NCBI RefSeq assembly: GCF_001258055.1
Contig: NZ_CVRM01000011.1
Coordinates: forward strand, 434,001-498,000
Source of the DNA: Phaeobacter italicus
GTDB taxonomy: Bacteria > Pseudomonadota > Alphaproteobacteria > Rhodobacterales > Rhodobacteraceae
DNA length: 64,000 nucleotides
Direction: 5' to 3'
The notes beneath the pieces are model-generated. The model was not told the DNA's origin. It saw only the letters and a program-made list of their open reading frames with translations, and ran no database searches. A program made the translations under genes and the position numbers. Every line of letters begins with the position of its first letter. Position 1 is the stretch's first letter. Shown one piece after another: positions 36,803 through 45,313 of the stretch.

Positions 36803-38572
36803 ATGACTGCTGCGCGTGACGCATCTTCCGGACCGGATAAGAACCGCTCCCGCACGACCTCGTGGCGGGTGCGCTTTGCGTTGCTGCTGTTGATGGTGGT
36901 GGCTGCGGTGACTGTTTGGGTCACGAACCGCGCGCTGACCCACCGTTTTACCGAAAGCACCCGCAACCGCGCCGAGCTGCGCCTGGCGCTTTATTCCGGC
37001 AACCTGGTCAGCGAACTGGGGCGCCATGCGATCGTCCCACAGCTTCTGGCGCGCGATCAGGCGCTGATTGCGGCGCTGCAATCCAACGACTTTTCGCTGT
37101 CCACGCAGCGGCTGATCTCCTTTGTAGAGGAAATCGGGGCCGCATCCATCATGCTGATGGCAAGCGACGGGCGCACCGTGGCGGCGACCGATCGCAACCG
37201 TCTGGGAGAGACCCACCGCAACGCCGCCTATTTCGTGGATGCGCTTCGGGCCAAATCCACCGTGTTTTCTGTTATAGAACGCGAGGTTGGCGGCTATCGC
37301 TTTACCTACTCGCGGCGTATCGTCGACACCTCGGGGGTGTTGGGCGTGATCGTGGTCGAGGTGGACCTGCAAAAGTTCGAACGGGCTTGGGCAGGGATCT
37401 CCGACGCAGTCATGGTGACCGACAGCACCGGCACCATCATCTTGTCGACGGAATCCCGTTGGCGGGGGCTGGCAGAGAAGGACGCACTCGAACTGCAGCC
37501 GCCGGTTGGGGCCATCCAGCGGGCCATCCGCGCCACAACCGACTGGACCGCGCTGCCCGCGGATGCCTACCTGCAGGGCGAAGCCGTGATGCGGCTGGAG
37601 TCACGTATTCCCTTTCAGGGTTGGCGGCTCACGTCGTTTACCACCTACGCCTCGATCAGAGAGCGGGTGAACACTGTTCTGGCGCTCGAAATCATGGGAT
37701 TCGCCATTCTTCTGGCGCTGGCTTTCTATGCGCTTAGCCGACGCACGGCGTTGCGCATGGCATTGTTTCAGCGCGAGTCGGCAGAGCTTCGCGTATTGAA
37801 CGCCCGCCTGCAGCGGGAAATCGCCGAGCGTGAGCGCATGCAGGAGACACTTGCGGTGGCCGAACAAAGCCTCGCGCAGAGCTCGAAACTGGCCGCTCTG
37901 GGGGAGATGTCCGCCGCCGTCAGCCACGAGCTGAACCAGCCGCTGGCCGCGATGAAAACCTATCTGGCGGGCGCGCGACTTCTGCTCAATCGCAACCGCC
38001 CCGAAGAGGCGCTCGCCTCCTTTGGCCGGATTGATGATCTGATCGAACGGATGGGGGCGATTACGCGCCAGCTGAAGTCCTATGCCCGCAAGGGCGGCGA
38101 TGCGTTCAGCCCGGTAAACATGGGGGATGCGCTGGCTTCGAGCCTGTCGATGATGGAGCCACAGCTTCGGCAGCGCCACGTCAAGATCACCCGAACGCTG
38201 CCCGAACAGCCGGTCTATGTGATGGGCGACAGGATGCGGATCGAACAGGTGATGGTGAACCTCTTGCGCAACGCGCTAGATGCTACCAAATCAGTGGATG
38301 ACCCAGAGGTCGAAGTCCTGCTGGCCGCAGGGGAAACCGCGACCTTGTCCGTGCGCGACAATGGGGTGGGCATCAAGGAATTCGAGAGCCTTTTCGAACC
38401 TTTCTACACCACCAAGCAGCCCGGAGACGGTGTCGGTTTGGGGCTTGCCATCTCTTCGGGTATCGTAAACGACCTAGGCGGTCGGCTCACCGCCCGCAAC
38501 GGGCAGAACGGTGGGGCCGTTTTTGAAATGCAATTGCCGATCCTTGTGGATGGCATCGAGGCCGCAGAATAG
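36803..38572 (+). CDS. dctB: C4-dicarboxylate sensor histidine kinase DctB
   Basis: This 589-aa membrane kinase has a transmembrane segment near residues 27-45 (FALLLLMVVAAVTVWVT), a periplasmic double-PAS-type sensor region, and a second membrane segment near 290-312. A coiled-coil linker follows (LRVLNARLQREIAERERMQ), then the H-box SAAVSHELNQPLAAMKTYL and ATP-binding RDNGVGIKE and DGVGLGLAISSG. The H-box and architecture are those of DctB, which senses succinate, malate or fumarate. ATG at 36803 is chosen over an upstream TTG. It is 29 bp upstream of dctD. Confidence 0.9.
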   Translation: MTAARDASSGPDKNRSRTTSWRVRFALLLLMVVAAVTVWVTNRALTHRFTESTRNRAELRLALYSGNLVSELGRHAIVPQLLARDQALIAALQSNDFSLSTQRLISFVEEIGAASIMLMASDGRTVAATDRNRLGETHRNAAYFVDALRAKSTVFSVIEREVGGYRFTYSRRIVDTSGVLGVIVVEVDLQKFERAWAGISDAVMVTDSTGTIILSTESRWRGLAEKDALELQPPVGAIQRAIRATTDWTALPADAYLQGEAVMRLESRIPFQGWRLTSFTTYASIRERVNTVLALEIMGFAILLALAFYALSRRTALRMALFQRESAELRVLNARLQREIAERERMQETLAVAEQSLAQSSKLAALGEMSAAVSHELNQPLAAMKTYLAGARLLLNRNRPEEALASFGRIDDLIERMGAITRQLKSYARKGGDAFSPVNMGDALASSLSMMEPQLRQRHVKITRTLPEQPVYVMGDRMRIEQVMVNLLRNALDATKSVDDPEVEVLLAAGETATLSVRDNGVGIKEFESLFEPFYTTKQPGDGVGLGLAISSGIVNDLGGRLTARNGQNGGAVFEMQLPILVDGIEAAE

Positions 38573-38601
38573 CGCGGCGTCACGTGATGGAGGGCACGCG
38601 A

Positions 38602-39939
38602 ATGGCACAGGCCATGAAAATCGCGATCGTCGATGATGAACAGGATATGCGCCAGTCGATCAGCCAGTGGCTGGCACTGTCGGGCTATGACACGGAAACC
38701 TTTGCCAGCGCCGAGGATGCCCTCAAGGTGCTCGGGCCGGATTATCCGGGTATCGTGATCTCTGATATCAAGATGCCGGGCATGGATGGCATGCAGTTCC
38801 TCAAAAAGCTGATGGGCAGCGACAGTGCATTGCCTGTCATCATGATCACCGGCCACGGTGACGTGCCGATGGCGGTTGAGGCGATGCGCGTTGGCGCCTT
38901 TGACTTCTTGGAAAAACCCTTCAATCCCGACCGCATGTCTGAACTGGCCAAGCGCGCAACCGGCGCACGCCGTCTGACGCTCGACAACCGGGTGTTGCGT
39001 CGCGAATTGTCGGATGGCAGCACCATCATGAAAAAGCTCATCGGGTCCAGCCCGGTGATGGAGCGGCTGCGCGAGGATATTCTTGATCTGGGTCAGGCCG
39101 ACGGCCATGTGCTGATCGACGGCGAGACCGGCACCGGCAAGACGCTGGTTGCCCATGCGCTGCACGCGGTCGGCAGCCGGGCGGGCAAGAAATTCGTCCT
39201 GGTTTCCTGTGCTGCGCTGGAAGAGGATGCGCTCTCCAAACGGCTCTTTGGGCCGATGCTGCCGGAAGACAGCATGCTGCCTGCGATCGAAGAGGCCCGT
39301 GGTGGTACCCTTGTGCTGGAAGACGTCGAGGCATTGAGCGAGCCACTGCAGGCAAAGCTTTTGAGCGTCATCAACGAGCAGGGCATCCCCGGCGAGACCC
39401 GCATCATCGCCATCTCGAACCTTCAGGAGGCAGGCAAGACCTGCGAGGATGTTCTGCGGCCGGATCTGTTTTACCGGCTTGCGGCCCTGCGGATCACCGT
39501 GCCGCCGCTGCGCCAGCGTGGCGAGGATATTCTGACGCTGTTCACCCGGCTGTCCGAGCAGTTCTCTGAAGAATACGGCTGTGATGCACCCCAGGTCAGC
39601 GCCCAGGAAGCGGCCCAGCTGTTGCAGGCGCCCTGGCCGGGCAATGTCCGCCAGCTGATCAACATTGCAGAACGCGCTGTCCTGCAGTCGCGTCGCGGCT
39701 CTGGCACGATCGCGTCCCTTCTGATGTCCGATCATGAAGAAATGCAGCCCGTGATGACAACCGAGGGCAAGCCGCTCAAGGAATATGTCGAAGCCTTCGA
39801 GCGGATGCTGATCGACAACACCATGCGCCGTCACAAGGGCTCTATCGCCAGTGTGATGGAAGAGCTGTGCCTGCCGCGGCGGACGTTGAACGAAAAAATG
39901 GCCAAATATGGCCTGCAGCGCTCTGATTACTTGTCTTGA
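38602..39939 (+). CDS. dctD: DctD-like response regulator with AAA+ domain lacking GAFTGA
   Basis: This 445-aa regulator has a receiver domain with phosphoacceptor Asp55 (IVISDIKMPGMDG), a sigma-54-type AAA+ domain with Walker A GETGTGKT (174-181), and a Fis-like C-terminal helix-turn-helix (ASVMEELCLPRRTLNEKM). Between LFG (215-217) and GGTLVLEDVE (234-243) there are only 16 residues, and the GAFTGA loop that contacts sigma-54 is absent. The Walker B reads LVLEDVEA rather than LFLDEI. The start follows GGAGGG. It may act without sigma-54, as reported for Rhodobacter NtrC. No transporter gene is adjacent. Confidence 0.88.
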   Translation: MAQAMKIAIVDDEQDMRQSISQWLALSGYDTETFASAEDALKVLGPDYPGIVISDIKMPGMDGMQFLKKLMGSDSALPVIMITGHGDVPMAVEAMRVGAFDFLEKPFNPDRMSELAKRATGARRLTLDNRVLRRELSDGSTIMKKLIGSSPVMERLREDILDLGQADGHVLIDGETGTGKTLVAHALHAVGSRAGKKFVLVSCAALEEDALSKRLFGPMLPEDSMLPAIEEARGGTLVLEDVEALSEPLQAKLLSVINEQGIPGETRIIAISNLQEAGKTCEDVLRPDLFYRLAALRITVPPLRQRGEDILTLFTRLSEQFSEEYGCDAPQVSAQEAAQLLQAPWPGNVRQLINIAERAVLQSRRGSGTIASLLMSDHEEMQPVMTTEGKPLKEYVEAFERMLIDNTMRRHKGSIASVMEELCLPRRTLNEKMAKYGLQRSDYLS

Positions 39940-39944
39940 TCGAA

Positions 39945-39985
39945 CATTTTCGGGCCACACAGTTGTCTGTTGTGGCCCGAAAATG
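39945..39985 (+). terminator. 15-bp inverted repeat after dctD
   Basis: CATTTTCGGGCCACA (39945-39959) and TGTGGCCCGAAAATG (39971-39985) are perfectly complementary with an 11-nt loop, starting six bases after the dctD stop. There is no long T-run outside the stem, but the position suits a terminator. Confidence 0.7.
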
Positions 39986-40545
39986 GCGCTTAGGCTGTTC
40001 CAAAAGCTGCGCGGCAAGGGAGCCAGAGAGCGCAGCCTGTCGAATTTTAACGAAAAATTACCCAGTTCACGGCAAAACCGTTCGGAATACACTTTCGCAA
40101 CGGCCCTGTGACGAATGACCATTGTCATTACCTATCCACAGGTCTTATGCTGCAGAAATGGGGACAAGTCCGTCGTGACCGGGCCCCACATCATGAGATT
40201 CGCTGCTTTTGCTTTTGTCCGGCCAGATCCGAGAAAGCAAAGACAGACCGATTGGCCCCGCAATTTCCGGGGCAGCTTACCTCCTGCTGGGCACGTCCCC
40301 GCAGGCATATAATCAGGGCAGGGCGCGGATATTCCCACCTGTCGGAGAAGAAACGCGATGACGCGCGCGAGCGAGAACAGCAGACAGGCAGGAGGGCCGG
40401 AGCACAGTTCCGGGGCTAACCGCTGTACTGACATGTCCCTTCGTGCGCCAGTTCACATCGCCCAGACAAGTCACCACCCCAATCGTTCACGTCCGCCCGG
40501 TAACGGGCCAGATGCGCGCGTGCGCGGTAGGTGCACCAAGGAAAC
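39986..40545 (+). promoter_or_regulatory. Gene-free region with probable rne promoter and long 5' leader
   Basis: No convincing gene is present in this 560-bp stretch. TTGTCA (40122-40127) and TTATGC (40145-40150) with a 17-bp spacer form a plausible promoter. This gives RNase E mRNA a leader of about 390 nt. Long rne leaders allow RNase E to regulate its own mRNA in other proteobacteria; that function is inferred here. Confidence 0.5.
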
Positions 40546-43500
40546 ATGGCAAAGAAGATGCTTATTGATGCCACCCACGCGGAGGAAACCCGCGTCGTGG
40601 TGGTCGATGGAAACAAGGTCGAGGAATTTGACTTTGAGTCCGAAAACAAGCGCCAGCTCGCTGGCAACATTTATCTCGCAAAAGTAACCCGCGTCGAACC
40701 CTCGCTGCAGGCGGCTTTTGTGGACTATGGCGGTAACCGCCATGGCTTCCTCGCGTTTTCCGAGATCCATCCGGATTACTACCAGATCCCCGTCGCGGAC
40801 CGTGAGGCCCTGATGGAGGAAGAGCGCGCCTATGCCGAAGCGATGCGCGCACGTGACGAGGAAGAGGAAACCAAACCCAAGCGCTCCTCGCGGTCCCGTC
40901 GCAGCCGCACCAAGGCCGCAGAGGTCAAATCTGCAGATGTGGTGGAAACCAAGGACGTCACGCCCGAAGGCGACGATCCGACCACCGCAGAGCCCGCCGC
41001 AGCAATCGCTGGGATGGAGACCATCGATCTGACCTCTGATGGGACGGACGAGGTTGAAAAACTGGCAGCTGAGGCTGAAGCGCCAGTTCAGGCACAAGAG
41101 TCCGATGCAGCCGCAGAGGATGCAACCGTTGCGGCCGATCCAGAGACCGCAGCAGAGGCCCCCGTGGTCGAGGAAGCCGTCAAAGATGCCTCCGACGCGC
41201 CTGAGGTCCAGGACGCAGAGACAGCTGTCGAAGCGGCGGCAGATGACGCGGCAGAAGATGGCGCTGCAGATGACATCACCGCAGCGGACGGCTCTGACGA
41301 CGACGTAAAGGCCGACGACGAAGAGGCCGCTGATGGCGACGTGTCCCGCGCCGCAGATGCGACCTCCAAGGACGAGAACATCGAATCCGTCGCGGATGAA
41401 GATGACAGCGAAGACATTCGTCCGCCGCGCAAACCACGTCCGCGCCGCTACAAGATCCAGGAAGTGATCAAGGTCCGCCAGGTTCTGCTGGTTCAGGTCG
41501 TCAAGGAAGAGCGCGGCAACAAAGGCGCCGCTCTCACCACATATCTGTCGCTGGCTGGTCGTTACTGCGTCCTGATGCCGAACACCGCACGCGGTGGCGG
41601 TATCTCTCGCAAGATCACCAATGCTGCAGACCGCAAGAAGCTGAAGGAAATCGCCACTGAGTTGGACGTGCCGACAGGTGCGGGCCTGATCGTGCGCACC
41701 GCCGGTGCCAAGCGCACCAAGTCCGAGATCAAGCGTGATTACGAATACCTCCAGCGCCTGTGGGAACAGATCCGCGAGCTGACGCTGAAGTCCATCGCGC
41801 CTGCCAAGATCTACGAAGAGGGCGACCTGATCAAACGCTCCATCCGCGATCTCTATAGTCGCGAGATTGACGAGGTTCTGGTTGAGGGCGAGCGCGGTTA
41901 CCGCATCGCCAAGGACTTCATGAAAATGATCATGCCGTCCCACGCAAAGAACGTGAAAAACTACCAGGACCAGCTGCCGCTGTTTGCCCGCTATCAGGTG
42001 GAAACCTATCTCGGTGGCATGTTCAACCCGACCGTGCAGCTGAAATCCGGTGGCTACATCGTGATCGGTGTGACCGAGGCGCTGGTGGCAATCGACGTGA
42101 ACTCCGGTCGTGCCACCAAGGAAGGCTCGATCGAAGAAACCGCGCTCAAGACCAACCTTGAGGCCGCCGAAGAGGTGGCGCGCCAGCTGCGTTTGCGTGA
42201 CCTTGCAGGTCTGATCGTCATCGATTTCATCGACATGGACGAGCGCAAGAACAACGCTGCCGTCGAAAAGCGGATGAAAGACAAGCTGAAGACCGACCGC
42301 GCCCGCATTCAGGTGGGCCGCATCTCGGGCTTTGGTCTGATGGAAATGTCCCGTCAGCGTCTGCGCCCCGGCATGATCGAGGCCACCACCGCACCATGCC
42401 CGCATTGCCACGGCACCGGTCTGATCCGCTCGGATGACTCGCTTGCGCTGTCGATCCTGCGCCAGATCGAAGAGGAAGGCACACGCCGCCGCTCGCGCGA
42501 GGTGCTGGTCCGCTGCCCGGTTTCTATCGCGAACTACCTGATGAACCAGAAACGCGAGCATATCGCCCAGATTGAAGCCCGTTACGGCCTGTCCGTGCGG
42601 ATCGAAGGCGACGCGCATCTGGTGAGCCCGGACTTCACCCTTGAGAAGTTCAAAACCGCGTCCCGCGTGGTGCCGGTTGCCACGGCGCCCGTCGTTTCTG
42701 TCGATACATCCATCATGGATCAGGTTGACGCTGACGAGGCGGAAGAGGCGGAAGCCGCAGAGGCAAGTGAGGCAGAGGCTGCAGAGGTCGCAGTCGAGGC
42801 CGAGGGCGAAGGGGAGACCAAACCCAAACGCAAGCGCCGTCGTCGTCGTCGTCGGAAATCTTCTTCCGGTGAAGGGGATGAAAACGCAGCGCAGTCTGCA
42901 GAGGGCGACGCAGAGGCGCAAGCTGACGCAGAGGCCGCAGACGGCAAAGATGCCGATGCCGCTCAGGATGATGCCGCAGAGGCAGACGCAGCCGAGGCAA
43001 AGACCGCTGACGCGGAAGACGGTGAAGGTGAAAAGAAGAAACGCACCCGAACCCGCACCCGCTCGCGCAGCCGCAAGAAGAAATCGGATGAGGTCGCCGC
43101 AGACGCATCCGAGGACACTGCTGCAGCTGACGCGCCGAAGACGGACGATGAGCCGAAGGAAGCTGAGACTGCTGAGGTTGCGGCCGCGGCGGAGGTCAAG
43201 GACGACGCTGCCGATGCACCTGCAGAAGCCGTAGCTGAGCCCACGCCAGAGGCAGATGCACCGGCAGAGGACGCCGCTGCACCGGAGGCGGCACCGCTGA
43301 ATGGCGCGGCTGCTCCAGCTGAGGTCGCAGAAGTTGCAGAGGCGCCCGAAGCTGCCGCCCCCGAGGCCGCAGAAGCCCCCGAGGCAGAGAGCGCCAGCCC
43401 CGAGGTTGCGGACATCAAGGCCGAGGAAACCCTCGCCGAAGAGGTCAGCCCGGTCGAGGTTGCGGTCGAAACATCAGAGCCAGCATTGGCCGAGGCAGAG

Positions 43501-43560
43501 CCGGAACCGGCCTCTCCGCCCAAGCCGAAAAAACGCGGCTGGTGGTCAATCGGTAGCTGA
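40546..43560 (+). CDS. rne: Ribonuclease E with large acidic insert
   Basis: This 1004-aa endoribonuclease is the core of the RNA degradosome. The S1 domain begins at KVTRVEPSLQAAFVDYGGNRHGF but is interrupted around residues 100-300 by an Ala/Asp/Glu-rich insert before resuming at RPRRYKIQEVIK. Catalytic Asp517 (VAIDVNSG) and Asp560 (IVIDFIDMD) are 43 residues apart, as in E. coli, and the Zn-link is CPHCHGTG. The C-terminal third is low-complexity acidic sequence with basic RNA-binding patches (KRKRRRRRRRK, RTRTRSRSRKKK) and a terminal KKRGWWSIGS. ATG follows AAGGA. Confidence 0.96.
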   Translation: MAKKMLIDATHAEETRVVVVDGNKVEEFDFESENKRQLAGNIYLAKVTRVEPSLQAAFVDYGGNRHGFLAFSEIHPDYYQIPVADREALMEEERAYAEAMRARDEEEETKPKRSSRSRRSRTKAAEVKSADVVETKDVTPEGDDPTTAEPAAAIAGMETIDLTSDGTDEVEKLAAEAEAPVQAQESDAAAEDATVAADPETAAEAPVVEEAVKDASDAPEVQDAETAVEAAADDAAEDGAADDITAADGSDDDVKADDEEAADGDVSRAADATSKDENIESVADEDDSEDIRPPRKPRPRRYKIQEVIKVRQVLLVQVVKEERGNKGAALTTYLSLAGRYCVLMPNTARGGGISRKITNAADRKKLKEIATELDVPTGAGLIVRTAGAKRTKSEIKRDYEYLQRLWEQIRELTLKSIAPAKIYEEGDLIKRSIRDLYSREIDEVLVEGERGYRIAKDFMKMIMPSHAKNVKNYQDQLPLFARYQVETYLGGMFNPTVQLKSGGYIVIGVTEALVAIDVNSGRATKEGSIEETALKTNLEAAEEVARQLRLRDLAGLIVIDFIDMDERKNNAAVEKRMKDKLKTDRARIQVGRISGFGLMEMSRQRLRPGMIEATTAPCPHCHGTGLIRSDDSLALSILRQIEEEGTRRRSREVLVRCPVSIANYLMNQKREHIAQIEARYGLSVRIEGDAHLVSPDFTLEKFKTASRVVPVATAPVVSVDTSIMDQVDADEAEEAEAAEASEAEAAEVAVEAEGEGETKPKRKRRRRRRRKSSSGEGDENAAQSAEGDAEAQADAEAADGKDADAAQDDAAEADAAEAKTADAEDGEGEKKKRTRTRTRSRSRKKKSDEVAADASEDTAAADAPKTDDEPKEAETAEVAAAAEVKDDAADAPAEAVAEPTPEADAPAEDAAAPEAAPLNGAAAPAEVAEVAEAPEAAAPEAAEAPEAESASPEVADIKAEETLAEEVSPVEVAVETSEPALAEAEPEPASPPKPKKRGWWSIGS

Positions 43561-43573
43561 TATCAATTCGAAG

Positions 43574-43605
43574 AAGGCGGGCTCAGGGCTCGCCTTTTTC
43601 TTTTT
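43574..43605 (+). terminator. Rho-independent terminator after rne
   Basis: AAGGCGGGC (43574-43582) pairs with GCTCGCCTT (43588-43596, one G-T pair), followed by TTTCTTTTT. Confidence 0.88.
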
Positions 43606-43627
43606 CACCCCCTCAACTGGAGAACAC

Positions 43628-44038
43628 ATGACGCAACAGCCTGCTGTCGACACCCTGCTTCTGAACGAACTCATCGCCTGCGAAACCTCCGTCTGGGAGG
43701 CGTTGGTCAAAGGTGACGCTGCTGCGGACCTGGCCGCATTGCATCCGGATTTCCTTGGTGTTTACCCATCGGGTTTTGCTGGTCGGGCCGACCACGCCGC
43801 GCAATTGGCTGGCGGGCCATCGGTATCGACGTATCGGATCGAACAGCCCCGCATTTTGCGGATTGCTCCGGACTGTGTGCTGCTTGCCTACAAGGCGCAG
43901 TATACCCGTGTCGGGACCGATGAGCCCGCAGCGATGTATGTCAGTTCGATCTGGCAGCGCGGCACGTCAGGCTGGCTCAATATCTTCAGCCAGGACTGCG
44001 AGGCATTGCCGGACGGGGCGGAAAATCCACTTCCCTGA
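43628..44038 (+). CDS. NTF2-like (DUF4440/SnoaL-type) protein
   Basis: This 136-aa protein has the pattern of a DUF4440-like NTF2 fold: helix LLLNELIACETSVWEALVKGD, then ALHPDFLGVYPSG, and a beta-rich end with MYVSSIWQRGTSGWLNIFSQD. Such proteins bind small ligands or act as enzymes of varied type. The ATG follows a GGAG. No catalytic function can be assigned; it stands alone after the rne terminator. Confidence 0.75.
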   Translation: MTQQPAVDTLLLNELIACETSVWEALVKGDAAADLAALHPDFLGVYPSGFAGRADHAAQLAGGPSVSTYRIEQPRILRIAPDCVLLAYKAQYTRVGTDEPAAMYVSSIWQRGTSGWLNIFSQDCEALPDGAENPLP

Positions 44039-44112
44039 ATGCGGGTCACAGTGCCGGTTTCGTGATCATCCGTGTGACCGGCGCGGTGTTGCAGGTGCGG
44101 GGGAAAGCCTGC

Positions 44113-44346
44113 TCAGCCGCCTTTGCGGATCAGATAGACTTGATGAGCGGAATTGTCGCGGATCTCGACCAGCTCGTGACCGGCTTCCTGACAGAAGTGC
44201 GGGATATCCACGACCGCCGCCGGATCATCGGCGTGGACCTCAAGAATGCTGCCAGTTGTCAATGGTTTCAGCCGCTTGCGCGCCTTGAGGACGGGCAGGG
44301 GGCACAGCAGGCCAATGGCGTCTAGGGTCTCAGTCGTATCAGTCAT
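44113..44346 (-). CDS. TusA-family sulfurtransferase
   Basis: This 77-aa protein contains LDAIGLLCPLPVLKARKRL, the CPxP motif whose Cys carries persulfide in TusA/SirA proteins. DDPAAVVDIPHFC and AGHELVEI follow. The family moves sulfur for tRNA thiolation, molybdenum cofactor or other pathways. The start at 44346 gives a standard length; in-frame codons upstream would add 12 residues. It is divergent from ccdA, a thiol-redox gene. Confidence 0.87.
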   Translation of the reverse strand: MTDTTETLDAIGLLCPLPVLKARKRLKPLTTGSILEVHADDPAAVVDIPHFCQEAGHELVEIRDNSAHQVYLIRKGG

Positions 44347-44439
44347 ACCTTGCAGATAAGGCGGTTGTTTCATCCTGTCCACAAGGATGTGACCTGCGCC
44401 CCCCGTGACCTTTGCCTAGGCGTGGTCTAAGTAGTCTGC

Positions 44440-45192
44440 ATGTTTGGTATTGAAATCATCGACGCAGGTTTGATCCCTGCCATGCTCGTGGCGCTGACCG
44501 CTGGATTGATCAGCTTTCTGTCGCCCTGTGTGCTGCCAATTGTGCCGCCGTATCTCGCCTATATGAGCGGGGTGTCTCTGGGTGAAATCCAAGGCACAGC
44601 CGCCGCCCGGCGCAAGGCAATCGTGGCAGCGTTGTTCTTTGTCATGGGGCTTTCGACCGTGTTCCTGCTGTTGGGGTTCACGGCGTCGGCCTTTGGGGCG
44701 TTTGTCCTGCAAAATCAGGAGTTGTTTGCACAAATCGCCGGCGTGGTCGTGATTGTCTTCGGCCTGCATTTCCTGTCGGTGTTCCGTATTCCCATCCTCG
44801 ACCGCGAGGCCCGAATGGATGCCGGCCAATCCGGTGGCTCGGCGGTCGGGGCCTATATTCTTGGTCTGGCCTTTGCCTTTGGCTGGACGCCGTGCATCGG
44901 CCCGCAGCTGGGGGCGATCTTGTCAATCGCGGCGACAGAGGCCTCTGTGACGCGCGGTACGGTCCTGCTTGGTGTCTATGCGCTTGGTCTTGGCGTGCCA
45001 TTTCTTTTGGCCGCGATGTTCCTCAACCGCTCTATGGTGGTGATGAACCGGATCAAGCCCTACATGGGCATCATCGAGAAGGCGATGGGTGCGCTGTTGA
45101 TCTTTGTGGGTCTGATGCTGGTGACAGGGTTGTTCTCGACCTTCTCGTTCTGGCTGCTGGAGACATTCCCGGCGTTGGCTGCCCTCGGCTGA
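44440..45192 (+). CDS. ccdA: Cytochrome c biogenesis protein CcdA
   Basis: This 250-aa membrane protein has six predicted segments. The two conserved redox Cys are in SFLSPCVLPIVPPYLAYMSG and FGWTPCIGPQLGAILSIA. It transfers electrons from cytoplasmic thioredoxin to periplasmic thiol proteins needed for cytochrome c maturation. A strong terminator follows. Confidence 0.95.
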   Translation: MFGIEIIDAGLIPAMLVALTAGLISFLSPCVLPIVPPYLAYMSGVSLGEIQGTAAARRKAIVAALFFVMGLSTVFLLLGFTASAFGAFVLQNQELFAQIAGVVVIVFGLHFLSVFRIPILDREARMDAGQSGGSAVGAYILGLAFAFGWTPCIGPQLGAILSIAATEASVTRGTVLLGVYALGLGVPFLLAAMFLNRSMVVMNRIKPYMGIIEKAMGALLIFVGLMLVTGLFSTFSFWLLETFPALAALG

Positions 45193-45216
45193 TTTGGCGT
45201 GACATCCGAAAGATGA

Positions 45217-45248
45217 AAGCCCCGCCCGGCAAATGCCCGGCGGGGCTT
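45217..45248 (+). terminator. Terminator after ccdA
   Basis: AAGCCCCGCC (45217-45226) pairs with GGCGGGGCTT (45239-45248); the loop also contains GGC/GCC pairing. A short T-rich stretch follows. Confidence 0.82.
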
Positions 45249-45313
45249 ACTCTTTGTGGGTGCCTTGGCTAAGCTGCGAAGGACAGCATCATCAAGAACA
45301 GGTCGGGCAGGCC

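Noticed and set aside
38404-40128. Minus-strand open frame of about 570 codons opposite dctD
   Set aside because: Shadow of dctB/dctD; no motif or ribosome site.
40471-42921. 816-codon minus-strand open frame opposite RNase E
   Set aside because: It is a mirror of the biased codon composition of rne; rne carries all catalytic motifs.
42720-43520. Repetitive GCAGAGG/GCTGACG-like DNA in the 3' part of rne as possible CRISPR or tandem repeat
   Set aside because: The repetition comes from Ala/Glu-rich coding sequence with variable spacing; there are no fixed-length repeats or spacers.
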